A DNA stretch of 53,500 bases from Tubiluchus corallicola (GCA_030141605.1 JAQGDQ010000083.1:611097-664596); one strand, 5' to 3'. Positions 23,056-35,599 are shown, counted from the first letter of the stretch. A program made the numbers and translations. The notes: generated from the letters alone by a model not told the origin.

Positions 23056-24013
23056 CACATTGTATTTCGTCACTTCCGTCTTCGCAGTCTGATACTCCGT
23101 CGCATCTTAACATTTCTGAGTAGCATTTTTCTGCGTTTGCGCAGCTAAGGTAGCCATTTAAACAGTTCAGTTCTAAAAAAATCCAAGAAATTATAATTCA
23201 CGATTTTGTAATTCATAATTCATCAATTTTACTAAAATTATATAGATTATGTAAATTGTAAATTACACATCCAGATCTCTATGCAATTTTTTCACAGTTT
23301 TCTGTGCTACGTACTTCTTCGATAGCTGTGCTTAATTAATTAGGCCTAATAGTTACAACACGAGTCTTGTGTAATTTACAATTGCGTATAAAGTTCACCA
23401 CACCAACCGTCTAATGTTTAACAATGGTTAGTTGACACATCACATGACTCTTCGATTACTTAGCAATAGCTAACTGATAATTAACTGCCACACATGTGAC
23501 ATTTGTATTTAGAGTTATGATCACTCGTGCATTCGGATATATAACAATGGTTTAATAGCTCATTGCTACCACATAAGTCTTCTAGTATTTAAATTGTCAG
23601 ATAGCAGTACCACATGAATCATCTGGTATTTAGCAATAGTCAGGCTAACTAATAGTTACCACACAAGTCTTCCTGTGTTTAGCAATGGTTAATCAATAGT
23701 TCCACAAAAGTCTTTTAAGGAATAAAAATGTGATTAAATCTCCTCTAATTTAGCAAATCTTCTAGTGTTTAGTAATAGTTCAATAAGCATCACCACATAT
23801 GTCTCTTGCTTCTTCTATTAGCAAATGTTTAACAAACTATGTGTCCTCAAGTTTTCTACAATTTAGCAACTGCTAACTAATAGCTACCACATGAGTCTTC
23901 ATCGGAGCCGTCATCGCAGTTTACGTTGCCGTTGCACACAAGTGTTGACTCAATGCATTGTTCACCGTCCATACACATGAACTCACCAACATCACAATCA
24001 ATAGCAAGGACAA
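23056..24013 (-). CDS. Protein with two LDL-receptor class A domains (partial gene model)
   Basis: Two exons are clear: 23888-24013 and 23056-23172. The first, after acceptor TTTATAG, reads VLAIDCDVGEFMCMDGEQC, then IESTLVCNGNVNCDDGSDED and SC. The second, after TTTTTTTAG, reads NCLNGYLSCANAEKCYSEM, LRCDGVSDCEDGSDEIQC. Each has six cysteines and the calcium-binding CDGxxDCxDGSDE signature of LDL-A modules, and both exons start and end in phase 1, the classic module arrangement. VLAID at the start may be the end of a signal peptide, so one 5' exon is missing; I could not place it between 24014 and 27000. A possible last exon, 22052-22089 (AYTTYKDFSVQ then stop after acceptor CTCTCAG), is speculative. 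The donor of the first exon (GTAGCT) is weak. LDL-A modules bind ligands outside the cell; the specific role is unknown. Confidence 0.8.
23173..23887 (-). other. Intron between the LDL-A exons
   Basis: The 715-base intron contains an AT-rich degenerate tandem pattern. Words such as TTTAGCAATAGTTA, CTAACTAATAGTTACCAC and CACATGAGTCTTC recur every 50 to 60 bases between about 23390 and 23900, and the pattern runs up to the first exon's donor. This local repeat may explain that exon's unusual donor. Confidence 0.6.
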
Positions 24014-24589
24014 CTATAAACAAAGACGAACTGGTTTATTATTCATTTACTGCGTAATAGTGCTAATTAATTTCAGTATGTGTATATAAGTAAGTACTGC
24101 TGGATTCAGAATTAGATTGGCTGAGATGATGCGATATTAGAATTTGTTCGAAAACGAAACGCATCGCTTGGAGATGTGCCAAATCAACAATAAAGATGAA
24201 GCGATCACTGATTTCACCGTGCTTTTGCAAAAATCAGTTTAAATTCATTTCGGAAAGTTGTATTATATAAGTCTTTAGGTTAAGTCAATATTGGGACCAA
24301 TGAAGAGTTTTTATTCGTGTAGTCATGAATTTATATAATTATTATTACAATTTTGTTATTATTATTGTTAATAAATTCTCAAAAACACTAAAACTTACTA
24401 CAACTGGTGTTATTGCAAACTGCATTGAAATCTCATTACAAACTGTGAACAAACTCGAAATACTATAGCTGGTGAAAGCATAAGTAAGGTATAATAAAAC
24501 AAATTAATTTGATGAGGGGCAATTGGTTTACAAAATTCATAAAAAGATAATACGAAATTCAATAATATGTTTTATTGATAATTAACTAT

Positions 24590-25050
24590 TGTTCTTGTTT
24601 CTTCCCTTTCTACACGATTCATTATGTAACATGGCTGATATTATTTAACAACGCAACATTATGTAACAAATCATAAAATTAGTCATTATGTAACAGTCAT
24701 CATCTAATACTTTTTGCGTGAATATGTAACAATCATTTAACGAAAAGTGATATACAGAAACTAACGTACGGTTGGTCAGCTGGCTAGATGCTGCTGTCAG
24801 ACGAAACCCGTTGACAGATCAGGACACAGACAGACTAGACAATGTCTGAGCCTGACGCAAATCTACAAAAAAGCAGAAATAAACCGACAATCTAATGATT
24901 ATGCCGTAATCTAGAACGTGGCAAGACTCAAACAGTGACACGACGTTAGCTTGATACATTACGATTATTACTTAATGACGAAATTTGTACATAATGACGA
25001 ATTTTGTGAATTGTTGCATATTGCCGCGTGGTAAACCCCTTTGTTAAATA
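24590..25050. repeat. Family E: two inverted copies around a 230-base core
   Basis: 24600-24720 (CATTATGTAACAAATCATAA and neighbours) is the inverse of the 13830-14040 copy. 24955-25050 (AATGACGAATTTTGTGAATTG, then GTTGCATATTGCC) is in the same orientation as 13830-14040. The two therefore face each other and could form a long stem-loop. The core between them shows no coding potential. Confidence 0.55.
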
Positions 25051-25334
25051 ATGAATCTTAATAACGTAATCACTGATTACTATCAGTCTCTTATAAAACT
25101 TCCATAAAAGATGGAAGACTAAAGAATATTGCGCGTATAAACTTTTTGATATCGGAAAAGAAGGTTCAGAAGTGAGAAGTGGAGTCAATGAGAAAGACCC
25201 AAGGTTTTAACACATTCCGCAAGCAGTTTGCAACGAATTTTTAGCAATTTTTCTGATGATCAATTACACAACAGCACAACACATAGCTTGGTGAGTCGCC
25301 GACTTTTTGAGTGATAACGTATGAGTGATACAAA

Positions 25335-25640
25335 CAGAAAAACAAGATATACATACAATTTCAATTTTGAATTATAGTGGCACTGCAGACAGACAAAACA
25401 ATTTCTGATAAAACAAATGTTGTGAAATCGCTCCTGCAGTTATTTTAGTTATTTAAATGAAGAGTTTAAATATTAGTATTTACAATACATTGTCACTCAT
25501 CTGGCCTGATTTTCAATGATATGATCTTTACATAGTATATTGTTCATCATGTCTTAAAAACGTTTTTTGAACATAATCAATAAATGCCTTAGTTACTTCT
25601 AAATCATTACTTCTCTTCGACAACATGTTTCACACCGAAG
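25335..25640 (-). repeat. Repeat family D, possible transposase tail
   Basis: Matches 37620-37910 closely (ACAAGATATACATACAATTT, GTCACTCATCTGGC, AACATAATCAATAAATGC, TACTTCTAAATCA). On the minus strand this copy reads LEVTKAFIDYVQKTFLRHDE and a stop soon after; the second copy has a frameshift there. The second copy lies inside a hAT-like element, so this may be the 3' end of its transposase gene, but I do not recognise the peptide. Confidence 0.5.
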
Positions 25641-26033
25641 CAAAGACATTAGACTCTCAAGTAGTGGGCTCTGATCTCAGATATTCCATGACATACATGG
25701 GTATGATGTAGTCAGCATGTAACGTTCTCTTTGTGTGACTTTCTTTTGAAATCATCTATTAATCAAAAAAACACTATTACTGCTACACCGTTCCACTTAA
25801 TTTTGCTGGCACGAGTTTATTGGGTACGAATGCGTATCGATTACATTTGATCTCTTTCGAAGCTTAGCATTTCTTATACTATTATACTGGGAATATACGA
25901 AAAATTCGCTTCACTGACTACACCACACAAGACTGAATATATTAGCTAGCTGACAGACAAACAGATTGACTGACTGACAAACTAGCTGGCTATTTGACTG
26001 ACTTGACTACCTGACTTATTGACTGATTGACTG

Positions 26034-26356
26034 ACTGTTTGATTAACTTTCTAATTCATTGACTGCCTGGCTGCCTGGATGCCTGCCTGCCTGACTGACT
26101 GACTGACTGGCTGACTGACTGACTGCCTGACTGACTGACTGACTGACTGGCTGGCTGGCTGACTGACTGACTGACTGACTGCCTGACTAACTGACTGACT
26201 GACTGACTGACTGACTGACTGACTGACTGACTGACTGACTGACTGACTGACTGACTGACTGACTGACTGACTGACTGACTGACTGACTGACTGACTGACT
26301 GACTGACTGACTGACTGACTGACTGACTGACTGAATATATATATATATATATATAT
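26034..26356 (+). repeat. (GACT)n then (AT)n microsatellite
   Basis: Roughly 70 tetranucleotide units, degenerate at the left (GCCT, GGCT variants) and pure at the right, followed by about 11 AT units. Minus-strand Ser-Gln-Ser-Val frames are artefacts. The flank at 25641-26033 shows the same degenerate GACT/GACA decay and no gene. Confidence 0.97.
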
Positions 26357-26888
26357 TCTGCTTTAGTTGATCGCAAGCATGATTGCAACGGAACGATCGA
26401 TAAACGTCCAATAGCAGTCGTGTGGGCATTATTGTGCATAATTATAAATTCCAACTAAATGGAGTGCTGTTCAAAATATGTATAATAATGACAATTGTTG
26501 GCAATACTTTGCATACCAGTAAGTCTTACTAACGTTTACCACTCTACAGAGAATACTTTAAAATGTCATGAACCTGGAGTACACTACCTCCAAGAGCCTC
26601 ATTTATGTACATCTGTTTCAACATAATAGAAACTGAAGCGGTGTGACTTTCCACTACCTTCCCGGATGCGTTTACACAGCAGCTCACATCATACATTTAA
26701 TAGTGAGCAGTACATTTCTTCATAATAAACATGGAGTGAGTGCTTAATATCAATGACTGCTAATGGTGTTAATTTTTTGTGTGCTCAAGTAGCTATGTTA
26801 GAATGACGGTAGGTTGAACTAGGTTCTTATATTGTAATAAATGACATAGAAATTAAAAACCATAAAACAGCTAGATTGTTAGTTAGAA

Positions 26889-26914
26889 ATATATATATAT
26901 ATATATATATATAA
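26889..26914 (+). repeat. (AT)n microsatellite
   Basis: Thirteen AT units in otherwise unremarkable AT-rich sequence. Confidence 0.95.
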
Positions 26915-29900
26915 GTAAGTAACCAATTTGTTGTCATTATAGCATAATATATACAAAGAAATTTATGTAGCTTATGTACTGCAATATCAAAGAGATTAAC
27001 ACAAATAAGTCAATCAGTTGTGCAGTGACATACAGAATTGAAGGAAAGAACAAGTCACTCAGTATGTGTGCGTTTATTTTACTGCTATCACTGAAACTTG
27101 GAAGAATATAACAAAGAAATTTGCAAAGAACTTTCTCTAAAGCACAAATCTAAAATATACTGCCTCTAAATAGAAATTTCTTGACTTTCGTGAACTTCGT
27201 GGCTTTTCGTAAGCGCATCGTGTCGTTTCGTAAGCGCGCGTTGCTTAAACTAATTCAAACTTCTGCAGTTTACCTAAAATTCACGCAAAAATGTTACAAA
27301 GTTAGCTATCTACATGTTTTTGTAAAGACTTATTATTCTTTTGACGAAGATTGACAGGGCGCTACTTTTCCTCAAGTCGAATGACGTCCATGGAAAAAGC
27401 CTGAATGGGCATTGAAAATAGGAGCGCCCAAGCATGAAGTGATCGAATTTTAAAGTGATTTTACTAATTAAACGAGGGGCTTGTTACAGCTTTATTACTA
27501 AATCCTTGTAACATTTCTTGCAAACGTTGCAATAAGCCTAACCGCTTAGAAGGCTTGGCTTAGCTTTTCCTTTACTGAAATTTACTGTTGATGGTGCGAA
27601 TTGCAACGGGATAGAAAGAATTTAACGTTTTTGTGGTTTCAACGCTAATTGAGCGTCATCTACCATCAGAGGGGAGCATTTCGAATTATTTATTACCTGG
27701 ATGAAATTCCTCTTTCATGATAACTTGCGCCCTCTTTCTACATAAAATATAGAAATACAAACTAACGCAGCACCTACCACCATGGAGGTTTTGATTACAC
27801 AAAAAAAATGTCAGAAAATTAAATGACGATGACGATTCTGGTGTTATATGTGGAAAAACATTTAAGCTGTTTTCAGGGAGTTTTTCAAATTCTCCTCTTC
27901 TAATTCAAGGTTTTCATCTTATAGAAACAACCACCTCAGCTTTTTAATAGCAGTCGTGGAACGCAAACGAATGCCGAATCCTGTTAAAAGAGCTAAGCAG
28001 CAAAATCTACATCAACTTATTTACGCTAAATCGCATTTTGTTGCCATGGATACGGTAAGGATTTATTGTAACAACTAATAACAAGTCAAATTACACGCTA
28101 CTTTGTAAACTCGTGTATACGCAGCAGCTGTCAGGAGTGCATGTTTTTGTGGCAAAGTGCAAAAAGAGGTATATGAAGCTTACATAAATATGTATATTGG
28201 GAATCAGTTGAGAACTTAAAGATCGACAAGCATAAGGTTTTACTTTTAGATCTGAAATACACATCAACATACGATTGCAAGTAGTGCAATTACACACTTG
28301 CGTTGTTTTTTAACTCGCCCCCCAGATGGCAGATAAGAAATTGCTCAGTCACCATAGTAACGCCAACTCTAGCAGTGAGCATTCCTGCAGTGTGATGTTA
28401 GAAGCTACAGCAAGACAATGAACATAGCGGCTGCGTGTTACAAACACCATGGCAACCTGTTGTTCCAGCTGAGCTGTGCATGAAATTTTACACAATTTTT
28501 TTTACATTTGTCATTAGCGCACAAAAAGTTTATGTCCTGCATTTGTATAAATAACATATTCCGGTTAGATATTTCATTAGCTATTTGAAGATGTTTGCCG
28601 TTTTTGTTTAAGTAGGCAAATAATTTAACTACTTGAGAAAAATCTGTCGGTACCCCATAAAAAACTGAACAAAAAAGTTTAAAACACTTAATAAATTTAC
28701 TGAAATCCCATAAATGATCTTGACACAAGAATGCGATCATTACAAAGCTTAAGAACCTCTTTCAATAGATCCGTTGGCTGTTTTTACCTGCAAGTACTCA
28801 CTGTAACAAAATTAACGAATATTGTGTAAAAAGTGAAATTCCTCAATGGCCAGCAAGTTAATGAGGCACAACAATGAAACTTGTAATTGCACTGTTTGCA
28901 ATCGCACGAGATTGAAATACGTCCAGGATGTTAGAGTTTCTTACCAGCTTCTTTAAGTTTTATACTTACATATAGCTGTCAATAAAAATGTAATTGGGCA
29001 CAATAACGTTAGGCACTGTTAACTGAATGAAAATATTTCCGTGATTTTTAAATAAAGACCACAAAAACATGTTCTACGCGGAAAATAAATGTCACAAGCG
29101 AAGCATAATTAAAGTTATTTACGTTTGAAGCCATTTACTGTCGCTAACTGGCGGCAGAGGGTGCTACGTTACACTAAACACTTACTACTCCATGGAAGTC
29201 AGTTAATTGTAATAATTACACTAGCATCACCAAATGCAATTTAAAACCACATTACGCCTGTTGTATACATCGGCCAACCAGAATTCTAGAATGAAAGAAA
29301 TCTGCTTTCGAGACATGTAAGTCAAACAGCAGACACCAGACACTGCTATTGAAGCTATTCCAGTGGCTTGTCAGCACAACTTCGGTATAAATTATGAAAC
29401 ACCGGAAATGTAACATGGACTCATTATGACATACGTTCAACTGCAGTTGCAAGTAAAATTTTAACTGCATCATGTTTGACCGAAATTCGGGTCTAACTGC
29501 ACTAAATTTCATGTGCTTAAGTTAGCATCGTCAAATAGGGGCAACAATTTCAGTGTGTATGTGTTACTTTAACACAGTTATTCTGTAGCATGGCTTTTCA
29601 TTGGACGAACAGCTTTGTATGGAGTTTTGGAGACAAAATGAAAAAATGAAATGAATTAAACTGCGAGTGTTATAGCATTTATTCAAACGCTCCGCCATGG
29701 CTGCGCTCTAACGAGTAGTTCAAAGCAGAGATTCATCGTTGCCAACAGAACAACGTAGTTTTCATCTAGCTAAAATGCGCGGGAGTAAAAGTGATGGCTT
29801 TAAAACGATTTGGAAGAATTAAGTACGAAGAAGTGTAAGCAGGCGACATTAATAAGGCTTCTAATTTCAAACCAGGATTACAAACGCTGGATTTAAACGC

Positions 29901-30470
29901 TATTATGTCGAATAAAAATACCAGATTTCTGAGTATTTTTTCATCTCGTGTGCGCAAATTGTCAAATGCACTTTCTACAGTAGACATTTCTCTCGTATTT
30001 ACGGGTTAATGGATACAATTGTTCACTCACAAAAGGCTCATTAAGCTAGTAGAAGTAACGCGTGTCGGTATGTTGCTTTTCTATACATGCGTCCAGGTTA
30101 AAATGTCATTTTTCTTCAGCTGTGAAATTCTTCGTGTCACTCGCACACGCGCTGCAGCAAGTGAGAAGCTCTTATGAAAGAGAAAATTCCTCGCCGCTTA
30201 ATCGCAATTTCATCTTTTCGCAAAATGGTTTCTCGGAAAAAAGCGAAAGCGAGTGAGCATTATTAAGATTCAATGCACTGTAGCCGCCCTTTAGATCACA
30301 GATAAAGGACGGTGCACACGGTTGTGTTCGGTGTTGCTCATTCAGCCGTTTCTAGCTTTGGTCAGTAGCTTTGTAAGACCTTTTATAAAGGCCTAGTTTT
30401 TGGTGCCACACAAAAAATTTCATAATACAGGGACACAAAACATAGATGCAATTTTAGCAGGGTGATATTT
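26915..30470. other. Intergenic, only unassigned short open frames
   Basis: No exon with a recognised domain. Two minus-strand open frames are less repeat-like than the others. One is 28438-28740 (100 codons, WDFSKFIKCFKLFCSVFYG and on), preceded in another frame by DLLKEVLKLCNDRILVSRSF, as if by a frameshift. The other is 29766-29987 (73 codons, starting MSTVESAFDNLRTRDEKILR). Neither matches a family I know and neither has clear splice sites, so I do not call genes. Confidence 0.35.
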
Positions 30471-30475
30471 GACGT

Positions 30476-30645
30476 TGCGTTACGTTACGTTACGTTACGT
30501 TACGTTACGTTATGTTATGTTATGTTATGTTATGCTATGCTATGCCAGGCTACGCTGCGCTATGCTACATTCTCCTATCATGTTATGTCATGTCACGTCG
30601 CGCTACATCACATCATATCGCATCGCATCGTATCACAACAGCAAA
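30476..30645 (+). repeat. Pentanucleotide repeat: TTACG to TTATG to CTATG to CATCG
   Basis: A five-base period is maintained throughout while the unit changes stepwise: GTTAC block, then GTTAT, then GCTAT, then degenerate ATCAC/ATCGC. Open frames of the Tyr-Val-Thr-Leu-Arg type are artefacts. Confidence 0.95.
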
Positions 30646-30929
30646 AGCGTATAATCGATGCAAACATTTCTTATCATTGCTTTTCTTCATTCTGCTTCCT
30701 ATACATACAGCAAATTGTCTCATCTCTTATACTACTCAAACTAATACTCTCACTCTACTTTCAATACAAGGGAAGCAGAGTGGCTACTGAGCTGATACTA
30801 ATCTCAGATAATGACTTTTGATTGGTTTCATTAACTGAGAAGACAATACAGGTTTAGCTTGATTAAAGATGCCGCCTAGGTACATTATGCTCAGACTCTC
30901 CTTTTAAGGAGATGACGGGGAGGTATTGA

Positions 30930-31240
30930 AGTGTATTCGCAGAGTGTTTGAGTGGTACAGGTATGATGAAAGCTGTAGCGAATACGAAGGACTTCTCTCA
31001 GAATTTATCGTCAGTACGTACACTGAATAGCCGTGGGTACTCTGGTATCACGGTTTCATCTGGTTTCACGGTATATTCTGATTTCATCCAGAGAATCAGT
31101 ATCCTTAATTTTTCTACCCTATTTCTTGCCTTCAGTGGTACTCACTGACAAGTTTCATCCAAACTGACACACTAGTGTAAAAGTCGTTTCAACTTTGGTC
31201 AGTCACAGCAATAATAACAATAAAAAACAACATCAATAAC
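30930..31240 (+). repeat. Dispersed repeat family C, copy 2
   Basis: Matches the inverse of 1380-1500 from TTTTCTACCCTATTTCTTGC through TTTCATCCAAACTGACAC to TTTCAACTTTGGTCAG and an (AATAACA) tail ending near 31240. The part upstream of 31090 does not carry the 5S-like stretch of copy 1. The short open frame 30948-31148 is inside the repeat. Confidence 0.6.
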
Positions 31241-32569
31241 AAGATGATTAACTCCTTCAGGACCGCACAATTTAGATATATATATATTAAAATAGGCCTT
31301 ATGATGAGACCTACGACTTCTCTGCTACTGTATGAGCACAAAAATAGCTAAATGGTTGCAAATTAGGTACTGTTCTATTCAGGAGTATTTCAGCTATCCA
31401 ATTATACTATTTGTTTGGACATTTATAAGTGATTTAATTGGATAAAATTAAGAAAATCACGCCCTCTTCAGGCACTCCAATTTGGCTCATCGAGTAGCTT
31501 AGTCTGGTGTACACTTGTGTGGTCGTACACACTAGTTTACAGCCCAAGAGAACTGTCTGCTGTACAGAGTTCCAGGAAATCCAACCGATCAACTAAGGAC
31601 AAATTAAGGTCGTTTCATCCTTTAACAAGAATTTCTTCTCAAAAATAGCGTAGACTTGAGGCTAAAGTGCGTCAGTCTGAATAATTGAGATTTTCTGCAT
31701 TAGCCAATTTCACACAAGTGATACTGTTACAATGCAACCACTGCAGTTAGTGAAAGCTTTTTTTCAATTTATTGTCTAAGGTAAGCAATGCATTTCATAT
31801 AAATATAATTTTGCATGAAAATCCATTGTGTGAGAAATAGCGACCTACAAAAAAATAACCTAATCGCTTCTTAACGAGAGCAGTTTTCATGAACCCATGC
31901 AAAATGCAGCAAACGCGTAGGGTCCTGAAGGAGTTGATTCCGCGGCTGTTAATAGCTAATTTACACTGAAGCCAAAGATCAACATAGTTTGCTATCTGAT
32001 CATCTTGAAGTTACACATCGAAGTTACAAAACAATATAAACCGATTTTATCTATTCCGCACCCCTCAAAACCCGTCCGCATCCGCATCCGCATTCTTCAC
32101 AAACGCCACTTAACATGCAAAAGTTTTAGCTAGATTTAATACAAATCAGATTCAACGCATTTGGCAATTTCAATTCAAGTTTAACATAAGGTTTAACAGT
32201 GATTTTATTCAATATACAGATTGACTAAAATTTCAAAGTTCTCAATCTGTATTCAGCAGTGATTCAACACAGGCATGCTAATAAAGTGGATTTAACTAAG
32301 TCAACATAACGGATTCTACGTGAGTTAACACGAATTCAACAAAGATTTGTGTGTGTAAATTCAACACGGCTTCAGCCTTGAACCAACATAAATTCGTTCG
32401 TGAAATTCAACAAAACTTACTAGTGCAAATTCAACACGAACTCGGTAAGCCGAATTAAACCAGGATTTGCTTATTTCACTTCACTTAAAACAAGTTATGA
32501 AAGCCAACGTGCTTGTCAATTAAAGGAAGACAGGATGATTTTTTATATATTACCCCATTTTCAAGTCCG
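31241..32569. other. Intergenic, ATTCAAC-rich stretch
   Basis: From about 32130 to 32450 the word ATTCAACA or ATTCAAC recurs every 20 to 40 bases, a very degenerate tandem pattern. No gene is recognised. Confidence 0.45.
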
Positions 32570-33140
32570 ACAAAAAGTATACAGTTTAACACGATTAATA
32601 TTGAAAAAGCGTTTCTGATAATTAAATAATAGATTAAAAACTTAACGGCAGGCGAGCCCAACTATTGATGACATCACAAACGAATATAATTTTCAACAGC
32701 AAACATATTCCACATGCGTGTCGCACGCATTTGTGAAAGATTTAATTGAAGCACGGTGTTACCGTAACAGATTCAGTGTGCTGTAATAAAACTGGACAAG
32801 TTTTAAGAAATAATTCAATTTTCAAGTTTACCCCTGTGCTCACGCATGAGCTGTCGATCATGTGCAATACGTCACAAACGAACACCTCTGAACTGAGCGG
32901 TGCAGTACCTGTTTTTATGCAACGTGTTTCCAAAATGCAGGGGCTAGTGCCCGTTTAACTAGAGAACGGCGAAATGCATGTAACAGTGAAGAACTAGTGG
33001 CGCGAACGTGAAATTGTGTTTGTGTGGTAATAATTCTTTCACGTAAGTCATTCTGGAAAAAATAGTATGTCTGCTTTCAATATTTTAAAGAGTAGACTAT
33101 TTTGACTTGCAGTTTAAGATTGGGCCCGTTTTGTTTTAAT
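32570..33140 (+). repeat. Dispersed repeat family A, copy 2
   Basis: Aligns with the inverse of 14690-15310 and with 38590-39185. It contains an open frame at 32746-32958 of 70 codons (VLRNNSIFKFTPVLTH, SELSGAVPVFMQRVSKMQG) that corresponds in position and residues to the frame in copy 1. TTTCACGTAAGTCATT near the right end is conserved in all three copies and contains a splice-donor-like GTAAGT. Confidence 0.75.
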
Positions 33141-33479
33141 TCAAAGTGATTTTATATTTTATATTCGTACGTTCACAAAACGCGACGTGTAGCATTATGT
33201 TGTGACTTCTGGGGCTTCTGAATGTTTTTCATTCTAGTGCTTCCGAGGAGTTCAGTGACAACTAATGTTGATTAAGTTAAAACATATATTACATAATTAT
33301 GTTCGTTCTATTTTAGAAAACACAGTTACCATCTGACCCTCTATTATCACTGCTTCACAAGCTACAGAGTTGGGAAAACTTCAAGAAAGGATGTGTAAAA
33401 TAATTAATACATAATAAATATAGAAGATCAAAACACTCTTGCCAAATCAAAAGTGCTGATGGTAAAACGTCGCCACATC

Positions 33480-33760
33480 GCCATCCCAGTGTGCATCACT
33501 GGCTCACCAAAAACACATTATTGATCTTATTGACAATATAAAGTAATTAATACTTTTATTTAGTTAGCGGAGAGTGTGCTACGAATGCTGTGATTATTTG
33601 TTTCCTACTTTGCACAGTGTTATCTAAACTTGTTTCAATTGACTTACAGTTAAAATGGCTGCGTCTAACGGTCATTGCGAGAGTTTAAATTTACCATTTT
33701 TATACAGCGTTGCTGCCAACGGAAGTCCTGTATGTAGTACTGTAAGTGATAGAAACATTT
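33480..33760 (+). repeat. Dispersed repeat family B, copy 3
   Basis: Same leader and AAAATGGCTGCGTCTAACGG start as copies 1 and 2. The frame reads MAASNGHCESLNLPFLYSVA and reaches GTAAGT (ACTGTAAGTGATAG) at the position where copies 1 and 2 also have it. The left end (CCATCCCAGTGTGCATCACT) is the inverse of the minisatellite unit at 3652-4314, with only a few mismatches. Confidence 0.75.
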
Positions 33761-34478
33761 CAACTGGAATTTTTAAACTATATTTATGAAGGGTGTTTTC
33801 TTGTGCTTTAAATGCAGTATTTTAGTATGAATGAAACATAAAGATATGCAACATGACAGTGAATTTTTTTCTTGTTATTCATTTAGTTATTGTTGTGTAT
33901 TCATTTTAATAGATGCATTTCAAAATAGTGCAAAAACGGTAAGCGTTTTCACAGTTTCGTTGTGCGCACGCGCAATTGCTGTAGGTCAAAGGTTAAGTGT
34001 ACCATAGCAACGCGTCCTAACTACAACCGCCACGTAACATGTGGGTAAAGCAAAGCCCAGTTCTGTAACTTCAGTTGTTTTACGTGGACTTTACTTAATT
34101 ATGTATTAGTCTGTGCGCAGAGTGATTTACTAGCAGGATCTTGCTTGGGAACAAGAAAAAATAAACTAAGTAAGGTGCTACATGCAGCAGTCGTCCCTTT
34201 TCTTAATTACTATTACATCAGCATAGGCTGCGAGGCGTTTTAAAGTGTACACAAATGATATCTGGTACACTTAACCTGCTATCTTTTCACGATCACCATC
34301 AATCTGTGAAACTGTGAAATAGCTTATCAGTTGTATGCGTTTTTTGCGCTTGATCCATTATACCACTTATCGGTAGTTTCTTTGTTCAGATGTATAATGT
34401 TTTCAAGTCGTTTTTGTTTGTCTTTCGTAATTTTAGTTCTTTAATGGTTCAATAAATAAATAAATATTCACATTCATA
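33761..34478. other. Intergenic, no gene seen
   Basis: No exon, RNA gene or shared repeat recognised. Confidence 0.5.
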
Positions 34479-34860
34479 CGGGGCTGAGTTATCCTATAGG
34501 CTAGTATAGGCTGCAGCCTAGAGCCGTTCAAGCTTAGGGGCGCAAACGCTTTGATAACATTTGGTAAAAAATCTGTTTTTCACTGCGGCTGTGTTGAAAT
34601 ATGTGCTAGTTTGGTTTGCAATAAATAGTAACATAATGGTATTTCTTTAAGAATATTTTTGTTGGCAAAGAAAAGATAGCTCTTCTAGTCTATTTGAAGA
34701 ATTTACAATAAGTTTACTTCAAGCTGTGTAAATGTCGCTAAAATATATCAAGAGTAAAAATATTCAAGACGAGTGCAGCCGAGTTAGAGGGTTGCTCCAT
34801 CTGGGGGGACCCATAATATAATTAGACTAACGGCCCCCAAAAGCTCATAATCCGGTCTTG
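34479..34860 (+). mobile_element. hAT-like non-autonomous element, short copy
   Basis: Begins CGGGGCTGAGTTATCCTATA and ends CATAATCCGGTCTTG, an imperfect inverted pair of the hAT type. Inside, GGCTAGTATAGGCTGCAGCC, TGTGTTGAAATATGTGCTAG and the right-hand GAGTTAGAG..GGCTCCATCTG-like words are shared with 37266-38193. No coding capacity. Confidence 0.65.
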
Positions 34861-35489
34861 CCTACACACGCAAACATTTGTGACCGAGAAGCAATTGTGT
34901 TTAGTACAAGTTAGCGTTATAATTGCTGGTTTTAATAGACCTGCCATTGTAAATTATTGCTTCATATATCACTGGCAGTGACAAATGTCTATTTTGAGTT
35001 ATTCACTGAACCTCACAGGATTTGAACGCCGTTCTGTTTGCTTATTTGCTGTCTGGAATGATCTTGTATGAAAACAATTAAATATATACGTAATAAATGA
35101 TTTATTAATTCGTGAACGCAGAAAAAAACACGTGACTAACGATCATTCATTGTACGCAAAAGTTGTTTTTATTTCTGTAAGTTGATTGTACTCATACAGG
35201 TAGTTGCAGAAAAATCATTAATAAAATGGCATATCTTTTGTTAGAATTCTGCGTCTTTATTTTTCATGATGAATAAAAATTTATCTTCCTTTTCTTGTGC
35301 TGGGAAAATCAAGACTCAGATCAGTAGTTTTTACGTATAATTTAACTCTTTCTTAGTTTAGTTTAGAGCAGTATAGTAAAAAGTGTTTTTCATCTTCTGC
35401 TTCTCCTGAATTGAACTACATGTATTTACAAAATTTTCCAATATCTGGTATTTGATTTTGTCTGTGATACCGGCCAGTTTCTCTATGTA
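34861..35489. other. Intergenic, no gene seen
   Basis: AT-rich, no feature recognised. Confidence 0.5.
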
Positions 35490-35513
35490 TACACACACAC
35501 ACACACACGTGTG

Positions 35514-35585
<72 letters not shown>

Positions 35586-35599
35586 TGTGTGTGTGTGTC
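35490..35599 (+). repeat. (AC)n-(GT)n-(GCGT)n compound repeat, self-complementary
   Basis: About nine AC units run directly into about nine GT units, making a perfect palindrome centred at about 35509, followed by about 16 GCGT units and more GT. The palindrome can form a cruciform, and alternating purine-pyrimidine sequence favours Z-DNA. Confidence 0.97.

Noticed and set aside
22832-23113. 93-codon frame starting MLRCDGVSDC as a separate small protein
   Set aside because: Its first 20 residues are the second half of an LDL-A exon and the rest is intron read-through beyond a GTAAG donor at 23051-23055.
24385-24430. Candidate first exon of the LDL-A gene (MQFAITPVV before GTAAGT)
   Set aside because: The donor leaves phase 0, whereas the LDL-A exon at 24013 needs phase 1; the peptide is also a poor signal sequence.
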